Assembly: GCA_964480365.1 (NCBI GenBank)
Contig: CAYZPM010000001.1
Location: 62,001 to 126,000 of the forward strand
DNA from: CAIQPV01 sp964480365
GTDB lineage: Bacteria > Pseudomonadota > Gammaproteobacteria > Burkholderiales > Gallionellaceae
Direction of reading: 5' to 3'
Length of the DNA stretch: 64,000 bases
The notes beneath the pieces were generated by a model. The model made no database searches and was not told where the DNA came from. It worked only from the letters and a program-made list of their open reading frames with translations. Both the position numbers and the translations under genes were made by a program. This document shows positions 55,878-64,000 of this stretch, one piece after another; position 1 is the first letter of the stretch, and each line of letters opens with the position of its first letter.

Positions 55878-57311
55878 TCAGGTTGCTGCCACAACTTTTC
55901 TAAATCTTGACTTCAGCAACACTGTGCCAACAAATTTGTTCAGCCATCCCTTTTTACCGCGCGGTTCCAGATTTTGCGTTAATTCAACCAGCACAGGTAA
56001 ACCGGTCGCAACTCCCAGTGCTTCGGTCGTTCTGACACGCTGGTCAAGCATTTCTGCAACAAATACCGCTCCCACGCCCAACAGGGTTCCGACAAATACT
56101 GCGATAAGCATATTCTTCAATATATTTGGGGAAGACCGCTCGATCGGTTCTGTAGCCGGGGTTAATACTGAAATGTTGGTCTGGTTGGACTGGCTTTGCA
56201 GATTGCTCTCTGTATACCGCTGCACGACTATGTCATAGGCTTTTTGGGCTGATTCAACATCATTCTCAAGCACCTCAATTTGATCCCGATTCGCATTGTC
56301 TTCTATCGCTTGTTTCTTATGGGAATTGATGGCTGCCTTCAGTTCTGCCCCTTTTTGAAGGTTGACGCTATTCGCAGTGTTAATGCTGTTCAGAACTTGT
56401 TGGGTCTCGGCATCCAGTTTCTTTTTTAGGGTTGCGATTTCGCTTTCCATTGCCTGGTATTGCGGATGATTTTTACCCATATTCCGGCTGGCCTCCTGCA
56501 ACTTTCCCTCCAACCTGATGATGTCTGATTTAAGACTCAGTATGACCGGGTTTTGCATTACATCAGACAAGGTTTCGCCGGAACTAACATTTTTATGTTT
56601 GCTCTGGGTATCGGCCAATTGCCCCTCGGTCACAGCCAACTGCCCGGTAAGTTCGGCGATCTTTGAATTTTCTTCATTTTGCAGTTTGCTACCGGTAGAT
56701 ACCATGCCCGTCTTTTCTTGAAATTCTGCAAGACGCGCCTGTGCATTTTCCAATTCAGTACGCAAACCCGCCACTCTCGCACGGAACCATTGTGCATACT
56801 GGCGTGCAGGCTCGACCTTCAACTCAAGATTGGTGTTGATATAGGCTTGTGCAAAAGCATTGGCTGCTGTTGCAGCAAAGACTGGGTCTTCTGAGGAAAA
56901 TGAAATGTTGATTACATTACTGTCACGGGAAGGTTTGACGTCGAGCTTCTTCGCAAGCAAGCCCCCCATCCACACGGCTACTTCCCCCCTCCCATCCGTT
57001 GCCTTCTGCCACTGCTCCCTGACTTGCGGGATTTGGTCAAGCTTGAGCATTTTGACCACGTTTTGCGCAACGTGATCGCTGGTTATAATATCAGTCTGAG
57101 TTGCCATGTAGCTGGGCGTTGCCATTCCGGCCAATGCAATACCCATTACCGGATCGGGCGACTTAACGTCCAGTACCACAGAGGTTGACGCGACGTATTT
57201 ATTCGGTAGCAGCAGACTTACTCCAAGCACGAGTGCTACTGTTCCAACCAGAACTATAAGTGCTACCTTAAATCGCGCTTGGAGAATGAGTAGAAACTGT
57301 TGAAAGTCCAT
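55878..57311 (-). CDS. epsF: EpsF, polysaccharide chain-length determinant (Wzz/PCP family)
   Basis: 477-residue inner-membrane protein. Helix 1 near the N-terminus (VALIVLVGTVALVLGVSLLL) and helix 2 near residue 415 (MLIAVFVGTLLGVGAVFVAEML) bracket a long periplasmic coiled-coil region (about 180-370) rich in Q, E and K. LPNKYVASTSVVLDV and SSPNILKNMLIA (proline-rich segment before helix 2) are Wzz hallmarks. It lacks the cytoplasmic kinase domain, provided by EpsG downstream. Confidence 0.93.
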   Translation of the reverse strand: MDFQQFLLILQARFKVALIVLVGTVALVLGVSLLLPNKYVASTSVVLDVKSPDPVMGIALAGMATPSYMATQTDIITSDHVAQNVVKMLKLDQIPQVREQWQKATDGRGEVAVWMGGLLAKKLDVKPSRDSNVINISFSSEDPVFAATAANAFAQAYINTNLELKVEPARQYAQWFRARVAGLRTELENAQARLAEFQEKTGMVSTGSKLQNEENSKIAELTGQLAVTEGQLADTQSKHKNVSSGETLSDVMQNPVILSLKSDIIRLEGKLQEASRNMGKNHPQYQAMESEIATLKKKLDAETQQVLNSINTANSVNLQKGAELKAAINSHKKQAIEDNANRDQIEVLENDVESAQKAYDIVVQRYTESNLQSQSNQTNISVLTPATEPIERSSPNILKNMLIAVFVGTLLGVGAVFVAEMLDQRVRTTEALGVATGLPVLVELTQNLEPRGKKGWLNKFVGTVLLKSRFRKVVAAT

Positions 57312-57334
57312 TTTTGGATATGCTTATAATTAGC

Positions 57335-58207
57335 TTAAAAAAGGCTCTCAGGAACATAGAGAACATCGTCAGTAACGATCTGTGCACTTAGGACTAGCGA
57401 CAAATCTTCCAGCTTGCCATCCTTGTTGCGCCGAAATATTTTGATGCTTTTCTGCGTTCCACGCAGAGTCGGGCCGCCACCTTGAGCAAGAGCCTGCATC
57501 AAGGTCATATTACGTTCTACACGGTAGGAGCCAGGGCGCTGAACCTCCCCATATATGTAATACATTGGGGCGCGGTGAACGTAGATGACATCCCCGCCTT
57601 CAACCAGAATATCTTCCCCACGCTTGTCTTCCAAATACATGCTGGCAATATCGATTTCCTTGCGAAGAGGTTTGCCATTTCGGGTGCCTACCAGAATGAT
57701 GCTATCGGAACCCAAAGCTGTGGCACCGCCTGCGATAGCCAGAATATCGGAAACATGCGTATTCGAAGTCTCCAGCGGATAATGCCCCGGTCTGTTAACC
57801 TGCCCCAGCACTGACACTTGGCTGCCTCGAATCTGGGACAGCGTAATGTTGACTTGTGGCTGCTGGACGAATCCCCCATCTTGCAGCAGGCCGGCAATTT
57901 TTTTCTCTGCCGCTGCTATCGTCAGCCCGCCCAGATTTACCGCACCAATCAATGGGTAGGAAATAACCCCACTCTCCGACACGCGAGCTTCTGTTGTGAA
58001 GTCCGGGTTCTGGAAAACCACTATATGTATCGTATCGCCGGCCCCCAGGCGATAATCATTGCCTTCGACCGACTTCGCCTTATCCTGTAAAGCTTTAACG
58101 AGGTGCATCATGAGCTGGTGGTCATCGCTTTCAGCCGCATGCCCAATCACTCCGTATACTGCCAGCAACGCCAGCAGAAGCAGTTGTATGATCGCTTTGT
58201 AAAACAT
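57335..58207 (-). CDS. epsE: EpsE, polysaccharide export protein (Wza-like, SLBB)
   Basis: 290 residues with a signal peptide (IIQLLLLALLAVYGVIGHAAES), a Poly_export domain (YRLGAGDTIHIVVFQNPDFTTEARVSESGVISYPLIG, about 52-90) and two SLBB segments (VSVLGQVNRPGHYPLE and YYIYGEVQRPGSYRVE). No lipobox cysteine follows the signal, so unlike Wza it is probably not a lipoprotein. Forms the outer-membrane/periplasmic export conduit with EpsL. ATG 58207 follows CGGAG. Confidence 0.93.
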   Translation of the reverse strand: MFYKAIIQLLLLALLAVYGVIGHAAESDDHQLMMHLVKALQDKAKSVEGNDYRLGAGDTIHIVVFQNPDFTTEARVSESGVISYPLIGAVNLGGLTIAAAEKKIAGLLQDGGFVQQPQVNITLSQIRGSQVSVLGQVNRPGHYPLETSNTHVSDILAIAGGATALGSDSIILVGTRNGKPLRKEIDIASMYLEDKRGEDILVEGGDVIYVHRAPMYYIYGEVQRPGSYRVERNMTLMQALAQGGGPTLRGTQKSIKIFRRNKDGKLEDLSLVLSAQIVTDDVLYVPESLF

Positions 58208-58295
58208 GAAGACTCCGTGAAAATGGTGTTGAACTAACTAACGGGCATGGCAATGTGCCGCCCTTAAATAATGAAACTCGCCTTGCACGTTTCCT

Positions 58296-58360
58296 TCTCC
58301 CGTAGGCGGGATAAGAGAGCAAAACGCTCAACTGCACCAGTTGAGCTAATCCGGTCAACC
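58296..58360 (-). other. tRNA-like fragment with hairpin between epsD and epsE
   Basis: Within the 204-bp epsD-epsE gap the minus strand reads ACCGGATTAGCTCAACTGGT, which contains a perfect tRNA D-arm/A-box (TAGCTCAACTGG matches TRGCNNARNNGG, 58337-58348). It is followed by GAGC-GTTTT-GCTC and a perfect hairpin TCCCG-CCTA-CGGGA (58298-58311). No T-arm (GGTTCGAnTCC) or acceptor closing is found, so this is not a functional tRNA gene. It may be a relic of a tRNA-end insertion or chance. Confidence 0.4.
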
Positions 58361-58411
58361 TTTAATTTTTGGAGTCCTGTTCAGCGGAACTTCCTATCCT
58401 CATGCATACGG

Positions 58412-59407
58412 TTAATTAAGGCCTGACATTATTTTTTTGACATCGGGAGAAGGCGACTGGGCAGTCACTTTGCTGGAATCGGGAGAATGTGGCTGCTCAG
58501 TCACCTTGTCGGATGTTTCTGCGCTTACCTTTGCTGCGTCAGTCTTTGTGTCCGCGCTGGCCAGAAATTCACCAAGGTATTCAATTTTCGTGGAACTTCT
58601 GAGGGATTTGAGCTGCTTTGTAATTTCCTCTTTAGAACGCGTATTGTTCAAATACTGCTGAATGGAGGCAGTCACAGTTTTTTCATCGACTGGGGCAGGT
58701 TTGGTTGAAGCGACTTGCAATATTGATAGCGCATTTTTGGTTTCGATTAACGTCATCTGTCCATCTTTCAATACAGAAATTTTGGACAATATTTCAAATG
58801 CCGTTTCCTCGGGCGCATGCGTACTGGCAGTGGCAGAAAATGGAATATTCTTGCTCTTCAGATCCGCAGCAATCGCTTCTAAAGTCAGCCCTTTGGCTAT
58901 CTGATCGCGCAGAACATCCGCCAGGCCGGGCTTAACCGCAATATCAAGTTCACGCAAATTGTAGATGCGTCTTTGTGCAAATATATCAGGATGATCAGCA
59001 TAATATTTGCTGATTTCTCCCGCAGTCGGGGTGGGGATGGAAGAGCGAAGTTTATCAATATAGGCGCGGGACAAAATGGCGCGCTTGGACTCCTCAATCG
59101 CCTGCATCACCGCAGGATCTCTATCAAGCTTCTTATCAATTGCCTGCTGCATGGCAAGTTGCTGATCTATGAGATTATCGAGAACTTCATGCTTGACCTC
59201 AGTTGCATTTTTGCCCGGTATTGCCTGCAGCTTTGTAAATACATTATTCACTTGTCCAATCGTAATTTCGTCCGGACCAACCTTTGCGGCGACTTGGGTC
59301 GAGTTATTATTTTCCCCGCACCCTGCCAGAATCAAAACGACAGACGTAGCAGTTATGAATAACAAACGCGAACGGCCATAAGCCAACGAACTGCTCAATG
59401 AACTCAT
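58412..59407 (-). CDS. epsD: EpsD, peptidyl-prolyl cis-trans isomerase lipoprotein
   Basis: 331 residues. Lipobox at the end of the signal sequence (SVVLILAGCGENNN), so probably anchored in a membrane facing the periplasm. The SurA-like N-terminal helices (LDNLIDQQLAMQQAIDKKL) and parvulin-type rotamase segment (about 165-250) follow the EpsD family pattern; the C-terminal 40 residues are a low-complexity Ser/Pro/Thr/Lys tail. ATG 59407 (MSSLSSSLAYGRSRLLF) follows GAGGA. It probably assists folding of EpsE/EpsL or of the PEP-CTERM substrate. Confidence 0.9.
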   Translation of the reverse strand: MSSLSSSLAYGRSRLLFITATSVVLILAGCGENNNSTQVAAKVGPDEITIGQVNNVFTKLQAIPGKNATEVKHEVLDNLIDQQLAMQQAIDKKLDRDPAVMQAIEESKRAILSRAYIDKLRSSIPTPTAGEISKYYADHPDIFAQRRIYNLRELDIAVKPGLADVLRDQIAKGLTLEAIAADLKSKNIPFSATASTHAPEETAFEILSKISVLKDGQMTLIETKNALSILQVASTKPAPVDEKTVTASIQQYLNNTRSKEEITKQLKSLRSSTKIEYLGEFLASADTKTDAAKVSAETSDKVTEQPHSPDSSKVTAQSPSPDVKKIMSGLN

Positions 59408-59659
59408 AAAATCCTCAATGATATTTAATGTAGAAACCAATTAACGAAACAGAGCTTTTGGCCCCTGCCCCTGCAATTTCTTACAGAGCAGTTCGAAAAT
59501 CATCAATTGGCTGATGAAGCGTTGTTAAAATTAGATGGTTAATATTAAACGTCCAAGATTACAGTATTATGAACGTTTGACCTCTTCAGGTTGATGCAGG
59601 AAGTTCCATGCAGGTGTAGATGCAAGCGTATATGGTCATACGCTCTACATTTAAACGAT
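59408..59659. other. epsL-epsD spacer
   Basis: About 250 bp between two co-directional genes, moderately AT-rich. It could carry an internal promoter for epsD-epsE. I see no hairpin terminator and no gene. Confidence 0.4.
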
Positions 59660-60892
59660 TTAAAAATATGCTTGAAGTGTCACCATAACAACATTTTCAT
59701 CAAACCCATACCCGGAATAGTATGCGGGGGTTGAAGTGCGTTGGTTATGTTGCAGCGAAGTGCTGACGGTCAGCGCACGTTGTGGCGTCCAGTCAATTCC
59801 CATCTGTATGGATTGAGTCGTATCGTGACGAGTAATCCCCTGCGGATTCGGAGCTACTGGTCCGTAGTAATCATTGGCTCCTTGACTTATAGTCATGTGC
59901 AGGGCTGTCTTCGAACTCATCTGCCAGGTCGGCGTTATCGAAACGCTGTCAGTAATATAATAACTGCTGAACTGATCCCACCAACCGTTCAGGCTTCTTA
60001 GTAACGACAGGTTAACAGACGTTTTGCCAGTAATGCCCAGAGAATAATTAATGCTTCCTTGATTTTCATTGTAGTTCCGTTGGGAATAATGGAAATTCTG
60101 GTGATCCACGTTCATCAGATCGCCGCTTAATTTCGATTTCCCGTTAATATCCCAGAAAAATTGCAAATCCAGTTGTTTTTCAGTATAGCCAGAATCAATC
60201 ACATTCACTGGATCGAGAACCTGATTGGGATAGGTTGCCTGTAACTCACGCGATATAAGCGAAATTGATTTCCCGTTGGACGGATCATATTTCACCCCCC
60301 ATTCATGTGAACTGTTATTTGTGTTCTGAAAATTTATGGCATTTATAGTGTTTGTTGTGTGACCATCGGATGCAGCAAACAGCAAATGCCAGTTGCTATG
60401 GAGCCACCAATCGCCATTGAGACTTGCGTTATCGGTAGTATTAAGGTCGCGCGCGAATACCCTAGTATCCGCAGGATTATTCAAGGACTGAGTACGAGTG
60501 GCGTTCAGCGAACCGCTGAATCTCGGAGTAATCTGCCAAATCCATGAGCCTTTGAACGATGAGCTTGCATTGTCCAAGTCGGTAAAGTTACTGTATTTGT
60601 TTATTGATCCAATTGCATTAACAATTATCTCCTGGTTCGAATATTTTTTATCCAGATTTATGCCAACAGAGGCGACTTTGATGACATCCGATTTGGTCGG
60701 CTTCCCAAGATAAGTTTGCGGGTCATAACCGGCGGGTAATCGAAAAACGTTATCGTCATAAGTAACCCCAACGCTCCCAATATAATTCACTGTGTCGAAT
60801 TGATCGGCATAGGCGGGGGCCATTGCTATCAGCAAAACCGATATCCCCAATAATTTTGTTGTAATTGCCCGAAACAAATCTCTGCTAAACAT
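59660..60892 (-). CDS. epsL: EpsL, outer-membrane beta-barrel of the exopolysaccharide locus
   Basis: 410 residues with a signal peptide (LLGISVLLIAMAPAYA), then alternating amphipathic strands throughout (for example GSVGVTYDDNVFRLPAG, INYSLGITGKTSVNLSLLRSL) and a C-terminal strand ending in aromatic AYF, as needed for BAM-dependent insertion. YDDNVFRLP is typical of the exosortase-B-associated EpsL family. ATG 60892 chosen over TTG 60904. It is the first gene of the minus-strand locus, divergent from the XrtH genes. Confidence 0.9.
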   Translation of the reverse strand: MFSRDLFRAITTKLLGISVLLIAMAPAYADQFDTVNYIGSVGVTYDDNVFRLPAGYDPQTYLGKPTKSDVIKVASVGINLDKKYSNQEIIVNAIGSINKYSNFTDLDNASSSFKGSWIWQITPRFSGSLNATRTQSLNNPADTRVFARDLNTTDNASLNGDWWLHSNWHLLFAASDGHTTNTINAINFQNTNNSSHEWGVKYDPSNGKSISLISRELQATYPNQVLDPVNVIDSGYTEKQLDLQFFWDINGKSKLSGDLMNVDHQNFHYSQRNYNENQGSINYSLGITGKTSVNLSLLRSLNGWWDQFSSYYITDSVSITPTWQMSSKTALHMTISQGANDYYGPVAPNPQGITRHDTTQSIQMGIDWTPQRALTVSTSLQHNQRTSTPAYYSGYGFDENVVMVTLQAYF

Positions 60893-61125
60893 ACAATAAT
60901 TCAATATAACACCTAGCTTCAGGGATGAAAATATAATTGATCAGCATGACACGCTTTTGTTACTGATTTATGAATGCATGGATTACAGCCGTATTTTACC
61001 TATCGTTCAGACTCGATTAACCTGAGCAATCGGGTTATGTTTGCCGCAAAAAATGACCGATTGGTTGTAACACTTATTTTCTACAATCAGGCATACAAAT
61101 ATGTTGGCAGCCACCATTTCTAAAG
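60893..61125. promoter_or_regulatory. divergent promoter region between epsL and xrtH
   Basis: 233 bp, AT-rich, feeding both the XrtB exopolysaccharide locus (minus strand) and the XrtH group (plus strand). In related organisms eps promoters are often controlled by the PrsK/PrsR pair through sigma-54. I searched for a TGGCAC-N5-TTGC element on both strands and did not find a convincing one. The assignment rests on gene orientation only. Confidence 0.4.
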
Positions 61126-61659
61126 ATGTCTAAAATACATTTCCACTCTCTGTCTAACAAAGAACTACGCTTTGCGCTGTTGTTTCTGTTTACTTTCTTT
61201 GTACTCCAATACACTTATTCGTCGAGCCGTGATGGTTTGGTGGAGCACTTTGTTATCGACCTTGCAACAGTTTACCCAAGCACTGCCTTCATCAATTTCA
61301 TTGACCCCGGCGAACAGGCAATAGCCAGTGCCCATCGCATCCTCTCGTCTCAAGGCTCGATATCGGTTCTCAATGGTTGCGAAGGGACAGAAACCCTCTT
61401 CTTGTTAATCGCTGCAATCGTCGCATTTCGTGCATCCTGGAGAAGCAAACTAAAAGGAATGCTGTTGGGTGCGATTCTGGTCTATTGCCTCAATCAGGTT
61501 CGCATCGTTGCTTTGTTTTTCGCTGCACAAGAAAACCGAAAATGGTTCGATATGATCCACGGTTATATCGCGCCTAGCCTTATTATCGTGCTGAGCTGCC
61601 TGTTTTTCCTGTGGTGGGCTAATAATGTCAAACACGATGAATCAACGAACGCTGCTTAA
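61126..61659 (+). CDS. xrtH: exosortase H-type sortase (IPTL-CTERM system)
   Basis: 177-residue, five-to-six-helix archaeo/exosortase-family protein, much shorter than XrtB. The catalytic residues are visible: Cys85 in SVLNGCEGTETLFLL, Arg126 in LNQVRIVALFF and His145 in MIHGYIAP. Size, the associated membrane protein immediately downstream and a secreted protease gene next to it point to exosortase H, which handles IPTLxxWG-CTERM tails. The exact Xrt letter is a judgement without a profile search. ATG 61126; ribosome site weak. Confidence 0.82.
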   Translation: MSKIHFHSLSNKELRFALLFLFTFFVLQYTYSSSRDGLVEHFVIDLATVYPSTAFINFIDPGEQAIASAHRILSSQGSISVLNGCEGTETLFLLIAAIVAFRASWRSKLKGMLLGAILVYCLNQVRIVALFFAAQENRKWFDMIHGYIAPSLIIVLSCLFFLWWANNVKHDESTNAA

Positions 61660-62242
61660 TTCAGCCGGGCTGTTCCTCATGGTTTATCTGGTGCTGCTCA
61701 CCCTGTCGCTATATTTTGGTAGTGAGTACGCTAGGCTTCTGCTTCCACTGTATCGTTGGGAACTCGGTCATCTGGCACAGAATTACCAGATAGAGAGCCT
61801 GATGCTTGGGGACAATCGCGGTGAGGGTGTAGTGTCCCTGTCACTGCTTACCCAGTATTTTGTCCTCGGCAAACAGGTCATTACTCCCGGCATCAGTATT
61901 TCATGTTCGACTCTGATTGGACATGCATTGCAACATCCACTACTGACATTGAGCTTGGCCATTGCGTGGCCTGCATCCACGCTGGCGCAAAGAATTATGC
62001 GACTGTGCTGGGCATTACCATTCCTGGTGTTGGTGGAGTTACTTGATATTCCTCTGATACTTTTGGGAAGCGTACAGGATCTTTTAACGGCAAATTTCGC
62101 CGCCGTAAATGATTCTTTCATAATTGGGTGGATGAACTTTCTGAATGGCGGGGGTCGCCCTGCACTCTCGCTTTTTGCCGCAATGATGGCGGTGGTTTGT
62201 AGCAGATTCTTCAGCCCAGAGCGCGGTAACACCCAACAATAA
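61625..62242 (+). CDS. exosortase H-associated membrane protein
   Basis: 205 residues with about four hydrophobic helices, overlapping the xrtH end by 35 bp. Blocks such as LLPLYRWELGHLAQNYQI and the closing NFLNGGGRPALSLFAAMMAVV suit the small membrane partner found next to xrtH. GTGGG lies eight bases before ATG 61625; ATG 61637 is an alternative. Likely a subunit or substrate-presenting partner of the exosortase; unproven. Confidence 0.72.
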   Translation: MSNTMNQRTLLNSAGLFLMVYLVLLTLSLYFGSEYARLLLPLYRWELGHLAQNYQIESLMLGDNRGEGVVSLSLLTQYFVLGKQVITPGISISCSTLIGHALQHPLLTLSLAIAWPASTLAQRIMRLCWALPFLVLVELLDIPLILLGSVQDLLTANFAAVNDSFIIGWMNFLNGGGRPALSLFAAMMAVVCSRFFSPERGNTQQ

Positions 62243-62400
62243 GCCGTACGGACTATCTTCTGCCGACGCTACTTCATCACATTTTCACATACTGTTGTTA
62301 GCATTCCCAGTTGTTACCGGATCCCCAGCTTTGTCTTGGACAAGCTGGAGGGCTTGCATTGGCTGTTCAACTTATATTGTTGGCCTGATCTCATATTTAT
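62243..62400. other. spacer upstream of the S8 protease gene
   Basis: 158 bp between the exosortase-associated gene and the protease start; no hairpin or gene recognised. No clear ribosome site just before ATG 62401. Confidence 0.4.
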
Positions 62401-64000
62401 ATGCGAAATCCAGCTCGAAAAATCGCTTCATTATCAAAGCTTGGTTTTTCAGCATTAAGCCTCTTCCGTGTTGCCGTCGCTCTGACCTTCACCTTTTGGA
62501 TTAATGCTGCCTTCTCCGCACAGCCTCCGACCGATGCATTAAATCGCCTTAACGCAGGGCAGCCAGTCGACTTGATTGTCGAATACGAAGCCGCATCCAT
62601 AGAACAGCAGGCAGCCAAAATGCGCCAAGCCAACAAACAACACATCGATGATGACACTATCCTTGCTTTCAAAGCCGGTCTCTACCAGACCCTCAAAAAT
62701 GGGGTTGACCTTGCTGCCGCTCACCCGGATCTTGAGCCGCTTGCCGACTATAGCCATTTGCCGATGTCTTTTAAGCGTTTCCACTCTTTGGCGGCTCTAA
62801 ATTCCTTATTGGCCAGACCCGAGATCAAGGCCGTTTACCTGAATGGCCAGGCGCATAAAGTTCTGACGCAAAGCCTTCCGTTGATCAACCAGCCTGCTGT
62901 GGCTGCCGTTGGCGAAACGGGCTTGGGAACCACGGTTGCAGTAATTGATGACGGAATCGACTACACCAACGCCGCCTTTGGCTCTTGCACCGCTCCCGGT
63001 GTCCCCGCAGGTTGTCACGTTTCCGCCTCCCTCCTTTTTGGCACCGGAACCACAGACAACACCCACGGCACCAATGTCTCGGCCATCGTGCTGGGAGTGG
63101 CGCCTGGCAGCCAAATCGCTATGCTCAATGCCTTTTCAGGGACTTCTGCCTATTTTTCAGACATTATTTCCGCCATCAACTGGGCAATTTCCAACAAATC
63201 AACTTACAACATTGTCGCGATTAACATGAGCTTGGGCGATGGTTCAAAAAATACCACACCATGCAGCACCGGAGCCTTTTCTACTCCTGTGACCAACTCG
63301 GTCAAAGCCGGCATTACCGTAGTAACCGCTGCCGGCAATGACGCTTATACCAACGCGCTGGGCAGTCCGGCCTGCACTCCGGGCGTTATTTCCGTGGGAG
63401 CGGTCTACGACAGCAATCTCAGCAATCAGGGGTATCCCGGTGGAGTTAACTGGGGCATTTGCACCGACACCACCACTGCCGCAGATAAGATTACGTGCTT
63501 TTCAGACAGCGCAAGTTTCCTGACAATGCTGGCGCCCGGTGCGCTAATTACGGCTGCAGGCATCACGATGGGAGGAACCTCGCAAGCGTCTCCCCATGTT
63601 GCCGGGGCAGTTGCGGTACTCCGCTCTGCATTTCCCACTGAGTCGCTAACGCAGACTCAAACACGCTTAACCAGCAGTGGCACCATGATCACCGATTCGC
63701 GCAATGGAATCGCCAAGCCGCGCCTCAATTTGCTTGAGGCAGCGCGCCCGGCCAATGACGACTTCATTAATCGGTTCACCCTGAGCGGCAACACGGCCAG
63801 CGCCAATGGCACTAGCCTGCTCGCCACGAAGGAAACCGGTGAACCAAATCACGCTGGCAATTCGGGAGGACACTCGGTATGGTGGAAATGGACCGCAACT
63901 GCAGCGGGACAATTAAGCTTGGATACACACGGTAGCGGATTTGATACCTTGCTGGCTGCCTATACGGGAAGCAGCGTGAGCGCGTTAACGCCGATCGCCG
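62401..64000 (+). CDS. S8 subtilisin-family serine protease, 3'-truncated by the window
   Basis: Open from ATG 62401 through the window end (533 codons). Signal peptide in the first 40 residues (VAVALTFTFWINAAFSA). A short prodomain leads to a subtilase catalytic domain (about 170-420) with Asp183 (VAVIDDGIDY), His222 (NTHGTNVSAIV), oxyanion Asn313 (TAAGNDA) and Ser394 (GGTSQASPHVAGAVAVL), all intact. From about 450 a beta-sandwich domain follows (HSVWWKWTATAAGQLSLDTHGSGFDTLLAAYTG), a type often repeated in secreted proteins. The C-terminus, where an IPTL-CTERM tail is expected given the exosortase H neighbours, lies outside the window. Confidence 0.9.
   Translation, partial: MRNPARKIASLSKLGFSALSLFRVAVALTFTFWINAAFSAQPPTDALNRLNAGQPVDLIVEYEAASIEQQAAKMRQANKQHIDDDTILAFKAGLYQTLKNGVDLAAAHPDLEPLADYSHLPMSFKRFHSLAALNSLLARPEIKAVYLNGQAHKVLTQSLPLINQPAVAAVGETGLGTTVAVIDDGIDYTNAAFGSCTAPGVPAGCHVSASLLFGTGTTDNTHGTNVSAIVLGVAPGSQIAMLNAFSGTSAYFSDIISAINWAISNKSTYNIVAINMSLGDGSKNTTPCSTGAFSTPVTNSVKAGITVVTAAGNDAYTNALGSPACTPGVISVGAVYDSNLSNQGYPGGVNWGICTDTTTAADKITCFSDSASFLTMLAPGALITAAGITMGGTSQASPHVAGAVAVLRSAFPTESLTQTQTRLTSSGTMITDSRNGIAKPRLNLLEAARPANDDFINRFTLSGNTASANGTSLLATKETGEPNHAGNSGGHSVWWKWTATAAGQLSLDTHGSGFDTLLAAYTGSSVSALTPIA

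Noticed and set aside
58296..58360. Functional tRNA gene
   Set aside because: Only a D-arm is present; no T-arm, acceptor pairing or plausible anticodon arm.
1..64000. Complete insertion sequence or prophage
   Set aside because: No transposase, integrase or phage structural gene was found; mobile DNA is limited to small repeats, the MITE-like element and toxin-antitoxin modules.

Overview
The window looks like a chromosomal segment of a betaproteobacterium, most likely in or near the Nitrosomonadales/Gallionellaceae. The reasons are a class A RNase P RNA, a proteasome-like gene of the betaproteobacterial BPH type, a lysine/alanine/proline-rich histone H1-like protein, an NrdAB pair of the Pseudomonas/betaproteobacterial type, and an exosortase-B exopolysaccharide locus with the epsD-E-F-G-H-I-L gene set known from methylotrophs and iron oxidisers. 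The placement is inference from gene content. No 16S rRNA gene and no complete tRNA gene is present.

Positions 1-32,000 are mostly housekeeping and metabolism. On the minus strand lie folE2, dxs, ispA and xseB, then a terminator and a tiny membrane-protein gene. The plus-strand kdp operon follows (a 30-aa membrane ORF, then kdpF-A-B-C). Next is a minus-strand acetoacetate operon (CoA-transferase, acetoacetate decarboxylase, 3-hydroxybutyrate dehydrogenase). After that come rnpB, a GT39-family glycosyltransferase, a MITE-like element, rpmE, pabB divergent from the BPH gene, the histone-like gene, nrdB-nrdA with a candidate NrdR site, ampD-pilR-pilS and a PP0621-like gene. A plus-strand group with a sensory and surface flavour follows: a lone pseudopilin (gspG), a truncated flhD-like gene and a GGDEF/EAL protein with CBS-like domains.

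Positions 32,000-61,000 hold a long, almost entirely minus-strand exopolysaccharide locus. In transcription order it runs epsL, epsD (PPIase), epsE (export), epsF (chain length), epsG (tyrosine-kinase-like ATPase), xrtB/epsH (exosortase B), epsI, wzx, two glycosyltransferases, an FkbM methyltransferase, a wzy/waaL-type polymerase, a GT2, a PslG-like glycoside hydrolase, an acyltransferase, a methyltransferase, GT4, acetyltransferase, GT4, asnB, and finally a WecG/TagA-type GT26 and galU. Decay is visible inside the locus: a broken second glycoside hydrolase, an acetyltransferase tail, and a 4-kb patch with three toxin-antitoxin modules and a 129-bp duplication.

The most striking object is the gene at 34132-35478. 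It encodes, in one uninterrupted frame, a secreted FxDxF-type PEP-CTERM protein (signal peptide, FxDxF-like domain, PEP-like motif, membrane helix, RR) followed by a full GT26 glycosyltransferase. The sorting-signal topology would put the transferase in the cytoplasm and the FxDxF domain in the periplasm, next to an exosortase that could cut between them.

From 61,126 to the end, divergent from epsL, a second exosortase (XrtH type), its associated membrane protein and a partial S8 subtilase suggest an IPTL-CTERM sorting system placed back to back with the XrtB system.
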